64,000 nucleotides of DNA, taken from NCBI GenBank assembly GCA_018398815.1, contig JAFLJL010014097.1, positions 40,959 through 104,958 of the forward strand, given 5' to 3'. Below, piece by piece: positions 1 through 11,798 of this stretch. The stretch is from Conus ventricosus (taxonomy: Eukaryota > Mollusca > Gastropoda > Neogastropoda > Conidae). Under the pieces are notes generated by a model. It was given only the letters and a program-made list of their open reading frames with translations. It searched no databases and was not told the DNA's origin. A program made the translations under genes and the position numbers. Position 1 is the first letter of the stretch, and the number at the start of each line of letters is the position of its first letter.

Positions 1-159
1 CTTGTTCTATGCAAGCACGATCCACATGAAGCAGATCTCATGTCCTTCTGTTTTTCTATGCAAGCACGATCCACAAAGCTCCCTTTATATTCTCATCGTC
101 TGCTGACTTGTCACTGGGCCAGCCTCTCGTTTTGGTGCAAGAGTAAGACCTGGTCTTGC

Positions 160-275
160 GCGCTCTTCTCTCTCTCTCCTCTTCTCTTCCTCTCCTCCTC
201 TCCCCTTTTCTCTCCTCTCTCCTCTCTCTCTTCTCTCTCTCTCTCCCCTCTCTCCTCTCTCTCCCTCGCCATTCT
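160..275. repeat. CT-rich simple sequence
   Basis: Imperfect TCTC/TCC tract. The open frames crossing it on both strands are low-complexity Ser/Leu or Arg/Glu strings and are not credible genes. I see nothing recognisable in bases 1-160 or 275-446. Confidence 0.85.
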
Positions 276-446
276 GTGGTCCGTTTGCCGAAAACGTATG
301 CAATCGGCTTGGTCCGTGGTTTGGTGGAGGGGCTGTTTTTTCTGGTCTTGTGGTTTCTCTATCCCTTTTTTTCTTCAGCGCCCGAAATGGACTTTAGGGG
401 ACGGTGGGTCCACAGACCCCCACCCCTTCCCCTGGTCAGGTATCCT

Positions 447-715
447 CGCATCACCTCCATCGGCCGTGCCATGGCTTGCCAAGCGCTGAGCATCTTCCTC
501 CCTCGGTCGTTTCCTGTGTTGCCACTGCGCGAGCATCTTCACCTCCCCGGTCGTGCCAATGTGTTGCCACAGCGCTGAGCTCTTCACCTCCATCGTCGTG
601 CCATGTCTTGCCACAGCGCTGACATCTCCCCTCCTTCGGTCGCGCCATGTGTTGCACAGCGCAAGCATCTTCCCTCCATCGGGCGTGCCATGTTGCCACC
701 CGCGCTGAGCATCTT
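447..715. repeat. Minisatellite, unit about 44 bp, about 6 copies
   Basis: Diverged tandem units share the phrases GCGCTGAGCATCTTC, CCTCCATCGG and CGTGCCATG...TTGCCACA. Units differ by many substitutions and small indels. Open frames here are by-products of the repeat. Confidence 0.8.
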
Positions 716-783
716 CAGCTGCCTCCCCAGGCTGAGCCAGCACTGGCTGTTTGTGCTGAATAACGAAGAGGTCGCGCCTGTAG

Positions 784-1180
784 GGAGGCTGTCCTAAAGC
801 ATCTGTAAGGAGGTGTCCTAAAGCATAGTATGGAGGGTGTCCTAAAGCATCTGTAAGGAGGCTTTTCCTAAAGCATCTGTAGGAACTGTCCTAAAGCATC
901 TGTATGGGGCTGTCCCAAATCATCTGTAAGGAGGCTGTCCTAAAGCATCTGTATGGAGCTGTCCTAAAGCATCTGTATGGAGCTGTCCTAAAGCATCTGT
1001 ATGGAGCTGTCCTAAAGCTCTGTAAGGAGGCTGTCCTAAAGCATCTGTATGGAGCTGTCCTAAAGCATCTGAAGGAGGCTGTCCTAAAGCATCTGTATGG
1101 AGCTGCCTAAAGCATCTGTATGGAGCTGTCATAAAGCATCTGTATGGAGCTGTCCTAAAGCATCTGTAAGGAGGCTGCCT
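784..1180. repeat. Minisatellite, unit about 23 bp, about 17 copies
   Basis: The unit core is AAGCATCTGTATGGAGCTGT, alternating with a variant carrying TGTAAGGAGGCTGT. The array ends abruptly where the next, unrelated array begins after a spacer of about 55 bp. Confidence 0.9.
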
Positions 1181-1235
1181 AAGGCCAGCACTAGAGCAAG
1201 TGGGGTGTGATGAGTGAGGGGGCAACGTGTTTGAG

Positions 1236-3155
1236 TAGAAGGACGTGCAGAGAGGTGAGGTTGGGGCTGTGATGAGGAATGAGGAGAAGGACGTGCAGAG
1301 AGGTGAGGTGTGGGGCTGTGATGAGGAATGAGTAGAAGGACGTGCAGAGAGGTGAGATGTGGGGCTGTGATGAGGAATGAGGAGAAGGACGTGCAGAGAG
1401 GTGAGGTGTGGGGCTGTGATGAGGAGAAGGACGTGCAGAGAGGTGAGGTTGGGGCTGTGATGAGGAATGAGGAGAAGGACGTGCAGAGAGGTGAGGTGTG
1501 GGGCTGTGATGAGGAATGAGGAGAAGGACGTGCAGAGAGGTGAGGTGTGGGGCTGTGATGAGGAATGAGGAGAAGGACGTGCAGAGAGGTGAGATGTGGG
1601 GCTGTGATGAGGAATGAGGAGAAGGACGTGCAGAGAGGTGAGGTGGGGGACTGTGATGAGGAATGAGTAGAAGGACGTGCAGAGAGGTGAGGTGTGGGGC
1701 TGTGATGAGGAATGAGGAGAAGGACGTGCAGAGAGGTGAGGTGTGGGGCTGTGATGAGGAATGAGGAGAAGGACGTGCAGAGAGGTGAGGTGTGGGACTG
1801 TGAATGAGGAGAAAGACGTGCAGAGAGGTGAGGTGTGAGACTGTTATGAGGAATGAGGAGAAGGGACGTGCAGAGAGGTGAGGTGGGGGACTGTGATGAG
1901 GAATGAGGAGAAGGACGTGCAGAGAGGTGAGGTGTGGGGCTGTGATGAGGAGAAGGACGTGCAGAGAGGTGAGGTGTGGGACTGTGATGAGGAGAAGGAC
2001 GTGCAGAGAGGTGAGGTGTGGGACTGTGATGAGGAGAAGGACGTGCAGAGAGGTGAGGTGTGGGGCTGTGATGAGGAGAAGGACGTGCAGAGAGGTGAGA
2101 TGTGGGGCTGTGATGAGGAATGAGGAGAAGGACGTGCAGAGAGGTGAGGTGTGGGGCTGTGATGAGGAATGAGGAGAAGGACGTGCAGAGAGGTGAGGTG
2201 GGGGACTGTGATGAGGAATGAGGAGAAGGACGTGCAGAGAGGTGAGGTGTGGGGCTGTGATGAGGAATGAGGAGAAGGACGTGCAGAGAGGTGAGGTGTG
2301 GGGCTGTGATGAGGAATGAGGAGAAGGACGTGCAGAGAGGTGAGGTGTGGGGCTGTGATGAGGAGAAGGACGTGCAGAGAGGTGAGATGTGGGGCTGTGA
2401 TGAGGAATGAGGAGAAGGACGTTCAGAGAGGTGAGATGTGGGGCTGTGATGAGGAGAGAGGACGTGCACAGAGGTGAGGTGTGGGGCTGTGATGAGGAAT
2501 GAGTAGAAGGACGTGCAGAGAGGTGAGGTGTGGGACTGTGATGAGGAATGAGGAGAAGGACGTGTAGAGAGGTGAGGTGTGGGACTGTGATGAGGATGAG
2601 GAGAAGGACGTGCAGAGTGGTGAGGTGTGGGACTGTGATGAGGAATGAGGAGAAGGACGTGCAGAGAGGTGAGGTGTGAGACTGTTATGAGGAATGAGGA
2701 GAAGGACGTGCAGAGAGGTGAGGTGTGGGGCTGTGATGAGGAATGAGGAGAAGGACGTGCAGAGAGGTGAGGTGTGAGACTGTTATGAGGAATGAGGAGA
2801 AGGACGTGCAGAGAGGTGAGATGTGGGGCTGTGATGAGGAATGAGGAGAAGGACGTGCAGAGTGGTGAGGTGTGGAGCTGTGATGAGGAATGAGGAGAAG
2901 GACGTGCAGTGAGGTGAGGTGTGAGACTGTTATGAGGAATGAGGAGAAGTAAGGACGTGCAGAGAGGTGAGGTGTGGGGCTGTGATGAGGAATGAGGAGA
3001 AGGACGTGCAGAGAGGTGAGGTGTGGGGCTGTGATGAGGAGAAGGACGTGCAGAGAGGTGAGGTGTGGGGCTGTGATGAGGAATGAGGAGAAGGACATGC
3101 AGAGAGGTGAGGTGTGGGGCTGTGATGAGGAGAAGGACGTGCAGAGAGGTGAGGC
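1236..3155. repeat. Minisatellite, unit about 48 bp with 42-bp variants, about 40 copies
   Basis: Each unit contains GGACGTGCAGAGAGGTGAGG followed by a GTGTGGGGCTGTGATGAGG-type phrase and usually AATGAGGAGAA. Unit lengths are mostly multiples of three, so a reverse-strand frame of 693 codons stays open across the array. It encodes only a monotonous Ser/His/Pro repeat and starts in a neighbouring array, so I do not treat it as a gene. Every unit carries CAG and AGAG|GTGAGG, resembling a splice acceptor and donor. Confidence 0.92.
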
Positions 3156-3215
3156 GTCGGACCTTGTTCATCGCGGTTGTCATGGAGCTGTTCATCATCA
3201 CAACCTGCATGAATG

Positions 3216-3425
3216 AGGACCGACGTCATCACCACGTCATCACCCTTGCAACGTCATAGTCCGTGTGGACTAGAGCCTCTGTCATAGGCTGTTTGGGGTT
3301 TGACGTCATCAGTCAGGTAAAGAGACTGTGGAGCAACGTCACAACCTACGTGATTGGAGTCTGACGTCATCACATCTGCAGACAGCATGAGCGAGGACCG
3401 AGGTCGGTCGTCGCCGACGTCATCA
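3216..3425. promoter_or_regulatory. Cluster of CRE-like palindromes
   Basis: TGACGTCA occurs at 3301 and 3362, CGACGTCA at 3221 and 3415, and half-site variants AACGTCA near 3250 and 3335. TGACGTCA is the classic CREB/ATF binding palindrome. The neighbouring words (GCATGA, GAGGACCGA) also recur, so the cluster may be a diverged tandem repeat rather than a selected enhancer. No promoter or gene start is visible next to it. Confidence 0.3.
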
Positions 3426-3537
3426 TCCACAGTGGTGGTCAGTGTCGGCCTCCCTGTGGTGGACAGGTGGTCGCCATGAAGGTCAGACGGACAGTGAGGC
3501 AGTTCCTTTCCAGGTGCCAGGTTCCAGTCTCTCGGGC

Positions 3538-3795
3538 CTGAGTGCCAAGCCTGCTGGGTCAGATTGTGGGGAGATGGCATCCATTTGGAAGACTGACCTG
3601 AGTGCCAAGCCTGCTGGGTCAGATTGTGGGGAGATGGCATCCATTTGGAAGACTGACCTGAGTGCCAAGCCTGCTGGGTCAGATTGTGGGGAGATGGCAT
3701 CCATTTGGAAGACTGACGTGTAGTCTCTCGGGCCTGAGTGCCAAGCCTGCTGGGTCAGATTGTGGGGAGATGGCATCCATTTGGAAGACTGACGT
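3538..3795. repeat. 60-bp tandem repeat, 4 nearly perfect copies
   Basis: Units begin at 3538, 3598, 3658 and 3736 and share CTGAGTGCCAAGCCTGCTGG and GGCATCCATTTGGAAGACTG. The first three are back to back. The fourth follows an 18-bp spacer that repeats the sequence preceding the first unit. Near-identity implies recent expansion. Confidence 0.93.
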
Positions 3796-3945
3796 GTTAG
3801 GTGATTTATAACTGGTTCCTTCGACGGTGATAAGTACGTACAACACTGACGTGTTGGGTTATTTATGGGTGGTTCCTTTGACGGTGATAGGTACGTACAA
3901 GGCTGACGGATTGGGTGATTTATGGCTGGTTTCTTGTGATGATGT
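3795..3945. repeat. Tandem repeat of about 58 bp, 2.5 copies
   Basis: Units share GGTGATTTAT...GGTTCCTT.GACGGTGATA.GTACGTACAA..CTGAC. It directly follows the 60-bp array. Nothing coding is visible. Confidence 0.75.
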
Positions 3946-4009
3946 TACAGAGTGATTTGTTTGATCTTGTGGCTGGTGTCTGTCGTCAGGTTACGGCAGA
4001 TACATGTTG

Positions 4010-4318
4010 TGTGGTTACGGTCGCCGTATTTGATGATGTTACGGCTGTCGTATTGGGTGAAGTTATGAGTAGTTTGTATGTGATGTTTACGGCTGTCGTA
4101 CTGGGTGAAGCTATGACTAGTTTATGTGGTGATGTTACGGCTGTCGTATTGGGTGAAGCTATGACTAGTTTATGTGGTGATGTTACGGTTGTCGTATTGG
4201 GTGAAGCTATGACTAGTTTATGTGGTGATGTTACGGCTGTCGTATTGGGTGAAGTTATGACTAGTTTGTATGTGATGTTACGGCTGTCGTACTGGGTGAA
4301 GTTATGACTAGTTTATAA
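4010..4318. repeat. 48-bp tandem repeat, about 6 copies
   Basis: Units contain GATGTTACGGCTGTCGTA.TGGGTGAAG.TATGA.TAGTTT. The unit is a multiple of three, so a frame of about 130 codons stays open. The encoded product is only the repeat. Confidence 0.9.
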
Positions 4319-4395
4319 ACGGCACATCACTGACATTGCCTGCGGGAAGGACGGAGAGGGAGAAGCGTGGACAGTTCAGAAACACACAACAGGAT

Positions 4396-4402
<7 letters not shown>

Positions 4403-4457
<55 letters not shown>

Positions 4458-4482
4458 AGAGGAGAGGAGAGAGAGAGAGAGA

Positions 4483-4514
<32 letters not shown>
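4403..4514. repeat. (GA)n microsatellite
   Basis: Almost pure GA with a few GGA interruptions. It abuts a LINE 3' tail on its right. Confidence 0.95.
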
Positions 4515-4519
<5 letters not shown>

Positions 4520-4734
4520 CAAGACAAGACAAGACAAAATTCTTTATTTACGAGGATAATAGATAAGCACTGATGTCTTTTTTTTTACATCCAGTCCTCG
4601 CCCTGAGTAGGGGTCAACAATGTAAAATAAGATGAGGTAAAGCAAGCATGCAAAAAGTGACTAGAACTACAGTACGATGCGGAATTTAAAAATAAAAAAA
4701 TAAAATAAATAAAATGAATTAGAAAATAAAAGAA
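4514..4734 (-). mobile_element. LINE 3'-end fragment, non-coding
   Basis: Read on the minus strand, this ends in AATAAAGAATTTTGTCTTGTCTTGTCTT, i.e. an AATAAA followed by a short TTGTC tandem tail. Such simple tandem tails are typical of CR1/L2 and I-group non-LTR retrotransposons. No coding sequence remains. The assignment rests on the tail and on a parallel copy immediately upstream at 4803. Confidence 0.45.
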
Positions 4735-4803
4735 GAGAGAGAGAGAGAGAGAGAGAAGAGAGAAGAGAGAGAGAGAGGGAAGAGAGAGAGAGAGAGAGAG
4801 AGA
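4735..4803. repeat. (GA)n microsatellite
   Basis: GA-rich tract between two minus-strand LINE tails. Confidence 0.9.
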
Positions 4804-5176
4804 CTCAAGACTCAAGACTCAAGACTCAAAACTTTATTACTCAAGGATAGAGATTTTAGGCAGTGCCTATTCTTCCAATCTGTCCTTGCTATTCTACAAC
4901 ATTCAACTAAACAAACTGCACATATTAATAATGACAGAAACAATGGAAAAAAAAAAAAAAAATTATATATATATTATATATTATATATATATATTATATA
5001 TATATATAGCAACATTATAATATTAACAATAACAATAGTAATAAGAATAATAATTATTTAAAAAAAAAAAAAATCCATTACAAAATTACACAAACACAGT
5101 CAAACACATACGCTCGCGCGCTCACATGCATGCACACGCCCACACATACACGCACGCATGCGCATACCCACATCCA

Positions 5177-5242
<66 letters not shown>

Positions 5243-5863
5243 TTTCATTAGATAATATAGAGGCAAGCATAAAAGTAGGGCGTTGAGACTATGATCAAAA
5301 GGTTAGATTTATTGTTCAAGTAAATGTTTAAGTACTGCTGATTTGAAGGACGGCAGTGATTGACATGTTTTGGCAGACGGAGGAAGAGAGTTCCACACAG
5401 ATGGACCAAAAAATGCAAAACTAGATTTGAACAAATCAATGCGGACACGTGGTAGAATGTAATTATTTGAATCATATCGCGTTGTTGCCATTTGGATAAA
5501 CTCAGCAAGATATGTTGGCGCCATGTTTGCATGGACTTTAAACATTAGTACTGCCTTATTATAGGTCAGTTGGCTCTGCAGTGGTAACATCATTAGTTTT
5601 GCGAATTTGCCCGTGGTTGATGGAGACTTGTCGGGAAGAATCAGCTTAATTCCCCGTTTATGCATAGAGTTGATCTTTTTTATGTGATTTTCACCGGCAC
5701 CACTCCAGACAGTGGACGCATAGTTGATGTGAGAAAGGCAATGGGCTTCAAAAAATAATTTCCGGATATGTGGTTCAACATAATAACTGAGTTTATTGAG
5801 TAAAAACAAATTGCGAGCCAACTGTTTGCAAACATGATTTATATGTGGTTGCCATTTAAAGTT

Positions 5864-5866
<3 letters not shown>
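4803..5866 (-). mobile_element. 5'-truncated non-LTR retrotransposon (CR1/L2-like) 3' end
   Basis: The minus-strand frame 5866 to 5309 encodes about 185 residues of the C-terminal part of a reverse transcriptase ORF. It contains CLSHINYASTVWSG (thumb/connection-like), RDSNNY-like and LPRVRIDLFKSSF, then FFGPSVWNSLPP and a SLPSFKSAVLKHLL end. This order (PR...F..S....G...WNSLP...S...FK) is characteristic of CR1/L2/Crack-type ORF2 termini. The catalytic core is missing because a GA microsatellite replaces everything upstream of 5866. The 3' UTR (5308-4803) contains A-rich runs, AT repeats (4955-5010) and a CA tract (5181-5240), and ends in AATAAAGTTTTGAGTCTTGAGTC-type tandem copies. Confidence 0.75.
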
Positions 5867-5911
<45 letters not shown>

Positions 5912-6175
5912 ACGCATGCAGAGAGCGAAGGGAGTGCAGGCAGGGAAGGGCTACAGAGAGGAGAGAGAGAGGGAGGGGGGGGGGGGGGGGGGGGTGATAC
6001 AAGAGATACAAGACAACTTTTTTGAACACAGGGAAAAAAAAAACGAAAATAAAGCAAAAAGGGGGGGGGAAAAGCATAATGATACCCCAGTCACCCGGAA
6101 GAGGGGGGGGGGGTTATATATGTAATAAATCAAGTCATTCCCGCAGAAAGTGAAGAGGAGGGGGGGGGGGGGACA
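5866..6175. repeat. (GA)n followed by poly-G-interrupted low-complexity sequence
   Basis: GA tract to 5908, then a region with four runs of 8-19 G (about 5975, 6061, 6107 and 6161). The long G runs are suspicious for base-calling error. No gene is visible. Confidence 0.8.
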
Positions 6176-9100
6176 TTCCTTCAATAAACATGCCATGTCA
6201 CCCCTTCCCTTTTCAATAAACTCATGTTCATGCACTTCCTTCAAAAAAACCCCATGCCCAGTCACTTCCTTCAGTAAAACAGTCCAGGGGCATTTCCCCT
6301 TCCTTCAAAAAACATCATGTCCATGTCCCTTCCTTCCTTCAATAAATTTTTGCCCATGTCATTCATTCCCTCAATAAACTCTTTCCCAGTCATTTTCCTT
6401 CAATAAAAATTGTCCAGTCACTTCCTTCCCCTTCAAAAAACATCATGTCCATGTCCTTCCTTCACCAAACATCATATCCATGTCACTTCCTTTCCCCTTC
6501 AATAAACACAGTCCATGTCACTTCCTTCCTTCAATAAACATCATACCAGTCACTTCCTTTCCCTTCAAAAATCATCATGTTTCATGTACTTCCTTCAATA
6601 AACTCATGTCGATCTCATTCCTTCAATAAACTTCATGTCCATGCCACTCCCCTTAAAATCACTTGTCCACCCACCCTTCAATAAACATCATTCGATCTAC
6701 TTCCTTCAAAAAACACCATTCCATGTCATTTCCCTTTCCCTTCACTAAACACCATTCAAAGTCATTGTTCAAAAACATCATGCCATGTCACTTCTTTAAT
6801 AAACGTCAGCCTTCACTTTCCTTCAATATCTCATGCCCATGTCACTTCCTTTCCTTCAAAAAAACATCTGCCCCCTGTCCTTCCTTCCTTCAATAAAACA
6901 TTCCATGTCACTTCCTTCAATAAACATCTGTCCTGTCACTTCTTCCTTCAAAAACTCGCCCATGTCACTTCCTTTAAAAAAACATATGCCCCTTCCTTCC
7001 TTCACAACATCATTCCAGCCCTTTCCTTCAAAAAACATCATGTCCAGTCATTTCCTTCCTTCAATAAACTCATGTACATGTAAATTCCCAAAAACATCAT
7101 GTCCACCCCTTTTCCCTTAAATAAACTCATGCCCAGTCACTTCCTTCCTTCAGTAAAATCAGTCCATGTCATTTCCCTTCAAAAAACACATGTCTATGTC
7201 ATTTCCCCTTCCTTCAAAAATCATCAGTCCATGCATTTCCCCTTAAATAAACATATGGCCATGTCCTTTTTTAAAAAATTTTCATGTCCTTTTTATTCCT
7301 TTCCCTTTTAATAAAAATATTCCATGTCACTTCCTTCACTAAACTCAGTCCATGTCACTTCTTACTTCATAAAAACATGTCCTGCACCCCTTTCCCTTCA
7401 ATAAACATATACCATGTCACTTCCTTCCTTCAATAATCATCATGCCAGGACTTCCTTCAATAAACATCATGTCCAATCTCACTTCCTCAATAAACCATGT
7501 CCCATGCCATTTTCCTTTCCCCTTCAAAATCATCTTGTCCATCCACTTCCTTAAATAAAAATCGTCCATGTCACTTCCTTCCTTCAATAAACGTCAGTCC
7601 TGCACTTCCTTAAATAAACACTGTTACTCACTTCCTTCCTTCACCAAACATCATGTCCATGTCCCTTCCTTAAATAAAACTCATGCCCATGTCATTCCCT
7701 TTCCCTTCAATAAACTCAGTACAGTCACTTCTTCATTAAACTCATGCCCTTCCATTTTCTTCTTCCCCAATAAACATAATTCCATGTCCTCCTTTCCCTT
7801 CAATAAACACAAGTCCTGTCACTTCCATCAATAAACTTTCCATTCACTTCCTTCAATAAAAAATCATTCCATTCACTTCCTTCCTTCAAAAAAACATCAT
7901 GTCCATGCATTCCTTTTAAATAAACTCATGTCCTGTCACTTCCTCCCCCAAACACATGCCCATGTCATTTCCTTCCTTCCCAAACACAGTCCATTTCACT
8001 TCCCTTCCCTTAAATTAAACATCTGTCCGCACTTCCTTCCCCTTCAAAAAAACACGTCCATTCACTTCCTTCCTTCAATAAACTTTGCCCAGCATTTCCC
8101 TTCCTTCAAAAAACATCTTTCCCATGTCACTTCCTTCCTTCAATAAAACTTCATGTCCAGTCATTTCCCTTTCCCTTTCAATAAACATCATGCCCTCACT
8201 TCCTTCCTAAACTCATCCTGTCACTTTTTCACTAAACATCTTCCATGCCCATTTCCCTTAAATAAACATCATTCCATGTCACTTCCTTAATAAACATCTT
8301 GTCCATGTCACTCCTTAAATAAACACTCCCATGTACTTCCTTCCTTCAAATAAACATATTGTCCATGTCATTTCCCTTTCAAAAAACTCATTTTCCATGT
8401 CACCCCTTTAAATTAATATTATGTCCAGTCACCCCTTAAAACACATGTCCAGCCTTTTCCTTCCTTCACTAAACACTTCCCATTCACTTCCTTCCTTCAT
8501 AATCATCATGTCCTCTCATTTCCCTTTAAATAAACATCATGTCGATCTCACTTCCTTCAAAAAACTCATCCCCATGTCACTTCCTTCCCTTAAAAAACAC
8601 CATGTCTTGCCCTTGCTTCAAAAAACATCTGTCCATGTCCTTTTTCAAAAAAAACGTCATGCCCATGTCACTTCCTTCTTTACATTATGTCCATGTACCC
8701 CTTCCTTCATAAAATCTGTCCATGTCATTTCCCCTTCCCTCAAAAAACTCTTCCATGCATTTCCCCTTTTCAATAAAACATGTCCAGTCACTTTCCTTCC
8801 TTCAATAAACGTCATCTCATGTCCCATGTCATTTCCCTTCAATAAACATCATGTCCCGATTTTTTCAAAAAAACATCATGCCCATGCCTTCCCCCTTCAG
8901 TAAACATCTGCCCAGCACTTCCTTCCTTCCCAAAATCATGTCCATGCACTTCCTTAAATAAAATCATGTCCACGTCACCCTTCAATAAACTCATGCCCCA
9001 TGTCATTCCCTTTCCTTCCCCAACCAGGCCATGTCACTTCCTTCAATAAACATCATGTCCATGTACTTTCCTTCCTTTCAGTAAACTCATGTCCATGTCA

Positions 9101-9780
9101 TTCCTCACAAACATCTGTCCAGTCACTTCCTTCCCTTAAATAAACATCTGCCACGTCATTTCCCTTCAAAAAAACATCGTCCATGTACCCCTTTCCCTTC
9201 AGTAAACATCAGTCCATTCACTTCCTTTCACAAAACACATGCCCCTGTCATTCCTTCCTTCAAAAATCACATGTCCATGTCACTTCCCAAAAACTTCAGT
9301 CCTGTCACTTCCTTCAATAAAACAGCCATTCACTTCCTTCCTTAAAATAAACATCAGCCATGTCCTTCCTTAAAAAACTCATTCCCAGCACTTCATTCTT
9401 CAATAAACATCATGTCCTGTCCTTCCTTCACTAAAACATTCCATGCCCCTTCAACTTCTTTAAACATCCCGTCCATGTCACTTCCTTCAATAAACACGCC
9501 CATGTCACTTCATTTTTCAAAAAAAATCATGCCCCATGTACTTCATTCTTTCAAAAACATATGTCGATCTCACTTCCCTTAAAAAAACCTCATGCCCAAA
9601 AGTCACTTTTACTTCAAAAAACATCATGTCCAGTTATTTCCTTCAATAAACATGTCCTGTCCATTCCTTAAATAAACATCTTTCCCCCCAGACACTTAAA
9701 TCCTCAATAAATTTTATTTTGTGTCATTTCATTCCTTTCAAAAATCACTGTCCATGTCACTTTTTTTAAAAAACTCAGGG
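6175..9780. repeat. AATAAA-containing minisatellite, copy A, about 100 units of about 35 bp
   Basis: Units approximate CTTCCTTCAATAAACATCATG plus TCCATGTCA. The same array appears cleanly at 21036-21510 in copy B. In copy A nearly every unit has private indels in A, T or C runs, a pattern more like uncorrected long-read error than evolution. The array lies upstream of the first recognised MMP exon, so it is probably intronic. Most units carry AATAAA on the transcribed strand. Confidence 0.9.
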
Positions 9781-10033
9781 GGGACCGGTTGAAGCAGAAC
9801 ACCCCCCAAAAAGTAAAAGGGTTTCTTAAAGGGGAAATCGCCCCATGACCCTCCAAACCCAGGAGTCGGTGCAGCTGCCCCCAAATTCCCCCTGCATTTT
9901 TTCCCACGGTGCCCCCGGGTGTAAACCCGGGGTTTTCAGGGGAACCACTAAATTTGTGGCAATGTTTATTTTTTTTTTTTTTAATTTAAATTTGTTTTAT
10001 TTTTAGTTTCACTATATGGAAAGTGTTGTGCAG
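9781..10033. other. Intron or 5'-flank of MMP copy A
   Basis: Corresponds to 21511-21684 of copy B, with many small indels. It includes a T-rich stretch at 9967-9985. I cannot recognise an exon here. Confidence 0.5.
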
Positions 10034-10183
10034 AATCCTGAACATACACCAGACATAAGCCGCTTCACGTGTGGGACATCACCGGGATGCCCTTTACCTG
10101 TGGGGAAATACCCCCTCGTTTAGAAAACCATCATGATCCATTTTTCCTCCAGGTACCCCAGGACCACCCCTTCGATGGCAAAG
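10034..10183 (+). CDS. MMP copy A, N-terminal catalytic exon (damaged)
   Basis: This is the same exon as 21685-21873 in copy B, but about 39 bp shorter and shifted by several indels, so no continuous frame exists. Readable pieces are YTPDI-like and IRDAF-like near the start, and a GYPF-type end leading into the donor AAAG|GTAGGC. In MMPs this exon covers the start of the zinc metalloprotease fold. The 3' boundary is well supported because both copies share it. The 5' boundary after GTGCAG is a guess. Confidence 0.5.
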
Positions 10184-10259
10184 GTAGGCTTGAAAGGCTC
10201 CCGGCCAGCTAAATATAACGGTCTAAAGGTCAAGGGGAGTTCTTCCCAAATAGAAAAGC

Positions 10260-10990
10260 CCAAAGTAGAATTGCCCAAAAGTTGTTAGAACAGCGATAAT
10301 CATTCTGTAAGGAGGTCCCAAAATTGTCGCAGAGAAAGAGAGATATCCATTACTGTTTGAGATGTCCCAAAGTGTCGTCAGAGAAAGAGAGGATCCTTTA
10401 CTGTTTGAGATGTCCCAAAGGTCGTCAAAAAAAAAGGAATCCTTACTGTTTGAGATGTCCCAAATGCTCAAAAAAAGAGAGAATCCATTCTGTTTGAGAT
10501 TCCCCAAAGTTGTTAGAAGAAGAGATTTTACTACTGAATGTTTCCCAAAATGTTGTTTTAAAAAAAAGATACATCCATTTCATTTGGTGGCGATTTCCCC
10601 GAAGGTTTTTTTAAGAAGAGGAAGTCTACTTGGAGAAGTCCCCAAAGGTTGAAAAGAAGGAGAGGATGTCACAGAGAAATTCCAAAGGGGTTTTCAAAAA
10701 AACAGGAATCGTAAGTTGAAAAGTTTTCCCCAAATGTTGTCTCAAAAAGAAAAATATCCCTTTACTTCCCCGTAATGTTTCCCAGAAGTTCTTAAAGGAA
10801 AAAAATATCCTTCTGTCAGCTTGTTCGCCCTAATGTTGTAAGAAGGGCTAAAATTAAATAAAAAGGAGATATTCGTTACTGTTAAGAGTTGTCCCCCAAA
10901 AATTTTTCCAAATAAGAGATTTCCAGTTATTGTAATGTTGTCCCAAAATGTTGTTGCTGGTAAAGTTGTCCCAGGATGTTGCTAAAAAAA
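10260..10990. repeat. Minisatellite of about 47 bp, copy A
   Basis: Units approximate GAGATGTCCCAAAGTGTTGT followed by (T)AGAAGAAGAGAGATATCC. It matches 21940-22640 in copy B and lies in the intron after the first catalytic exon. Confidence 0.85.
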
Positions 10991-11189
10991 AATGGGCACA
11001 GAATATGGAAGGGGTTGAAAAATTAAAGTCGGGGCGATTCATGGTTTAAATGCAAACCCCTACTGTCATCAGCGATTGAAGTTTTTTTCATAATAAAAGA
11101 GTTTGTATTTTGTAGAGTGATCCCGGGTTAATCCCCTTTAAACCCCGAACTTGGATGGAATCTTTTTAAACAACATGTTTTGGGACTTT

Positions 11190-11690
11190 ACTTTTGTTAA
11201 AAAATTTGTGGTGGCAAGTGAAAAACCCTGAAACATATCTGCATGTAAACCCCTAAAACATCTTTTGGCATTCAGTCTTTCCTACATACAAAATTGGGCA
11301 GTTAATTTCGCCTAAATACTTTATGGGACCTTAACATTTCTGAAAAATAAAGTGGTATGAAATGTTTCCCAAATCTTATTTAAAATTTTTATTATCACCC
11401 GAAACATATAATATTGACATGTTATTATCACCCAAATACTATATTGGCACATTTAATCCCACCTAAACATATAAAAAATTTTTGCACATTATCCCCCCCA
11501 AATACATATATTAGCAATTAATCCCCTAAATAAAATTTTTTCCCTGTTAACTCACCTATATACATAAAAAAGGGATGTTAATTTTCCCAAATACACATAT
11601 GGGATGGTAATCTCTCCAAAATACACTCACTGGCAGTTAATGTGTCCTAAATACATGTCAAGTGGCAAATTTACCCTACCAGTTTTATGG
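11190..11690. repeat. Minisatellite of about 31 bp, copy A
   Basis: Units approximate CCTAAATACATATATTGGCA then TGTTAATC. It matches 22860-23500 in copy B, which is cleaner. Confidence 0.8.
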
Positions 11691-11798
11691 TTAAAGCAAT
11701 TTTTATACACACATGCATTTCAATTTTAAAGACCAAAACCCTTTAAAGATTTTTTAATTTAAAAAAGCCCCTGTTTTTAGAAATTCTGTTTTAATGGG

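Noticed and set aside
1129..3210. 693-codon minus-strand open frame
   Set aside because: It runs through a minisatellite with units mostly divisible by three and encodes only a repetitive Ser/His/Pro string that begins in a different repeat array. No start context, domain or unique sequence.
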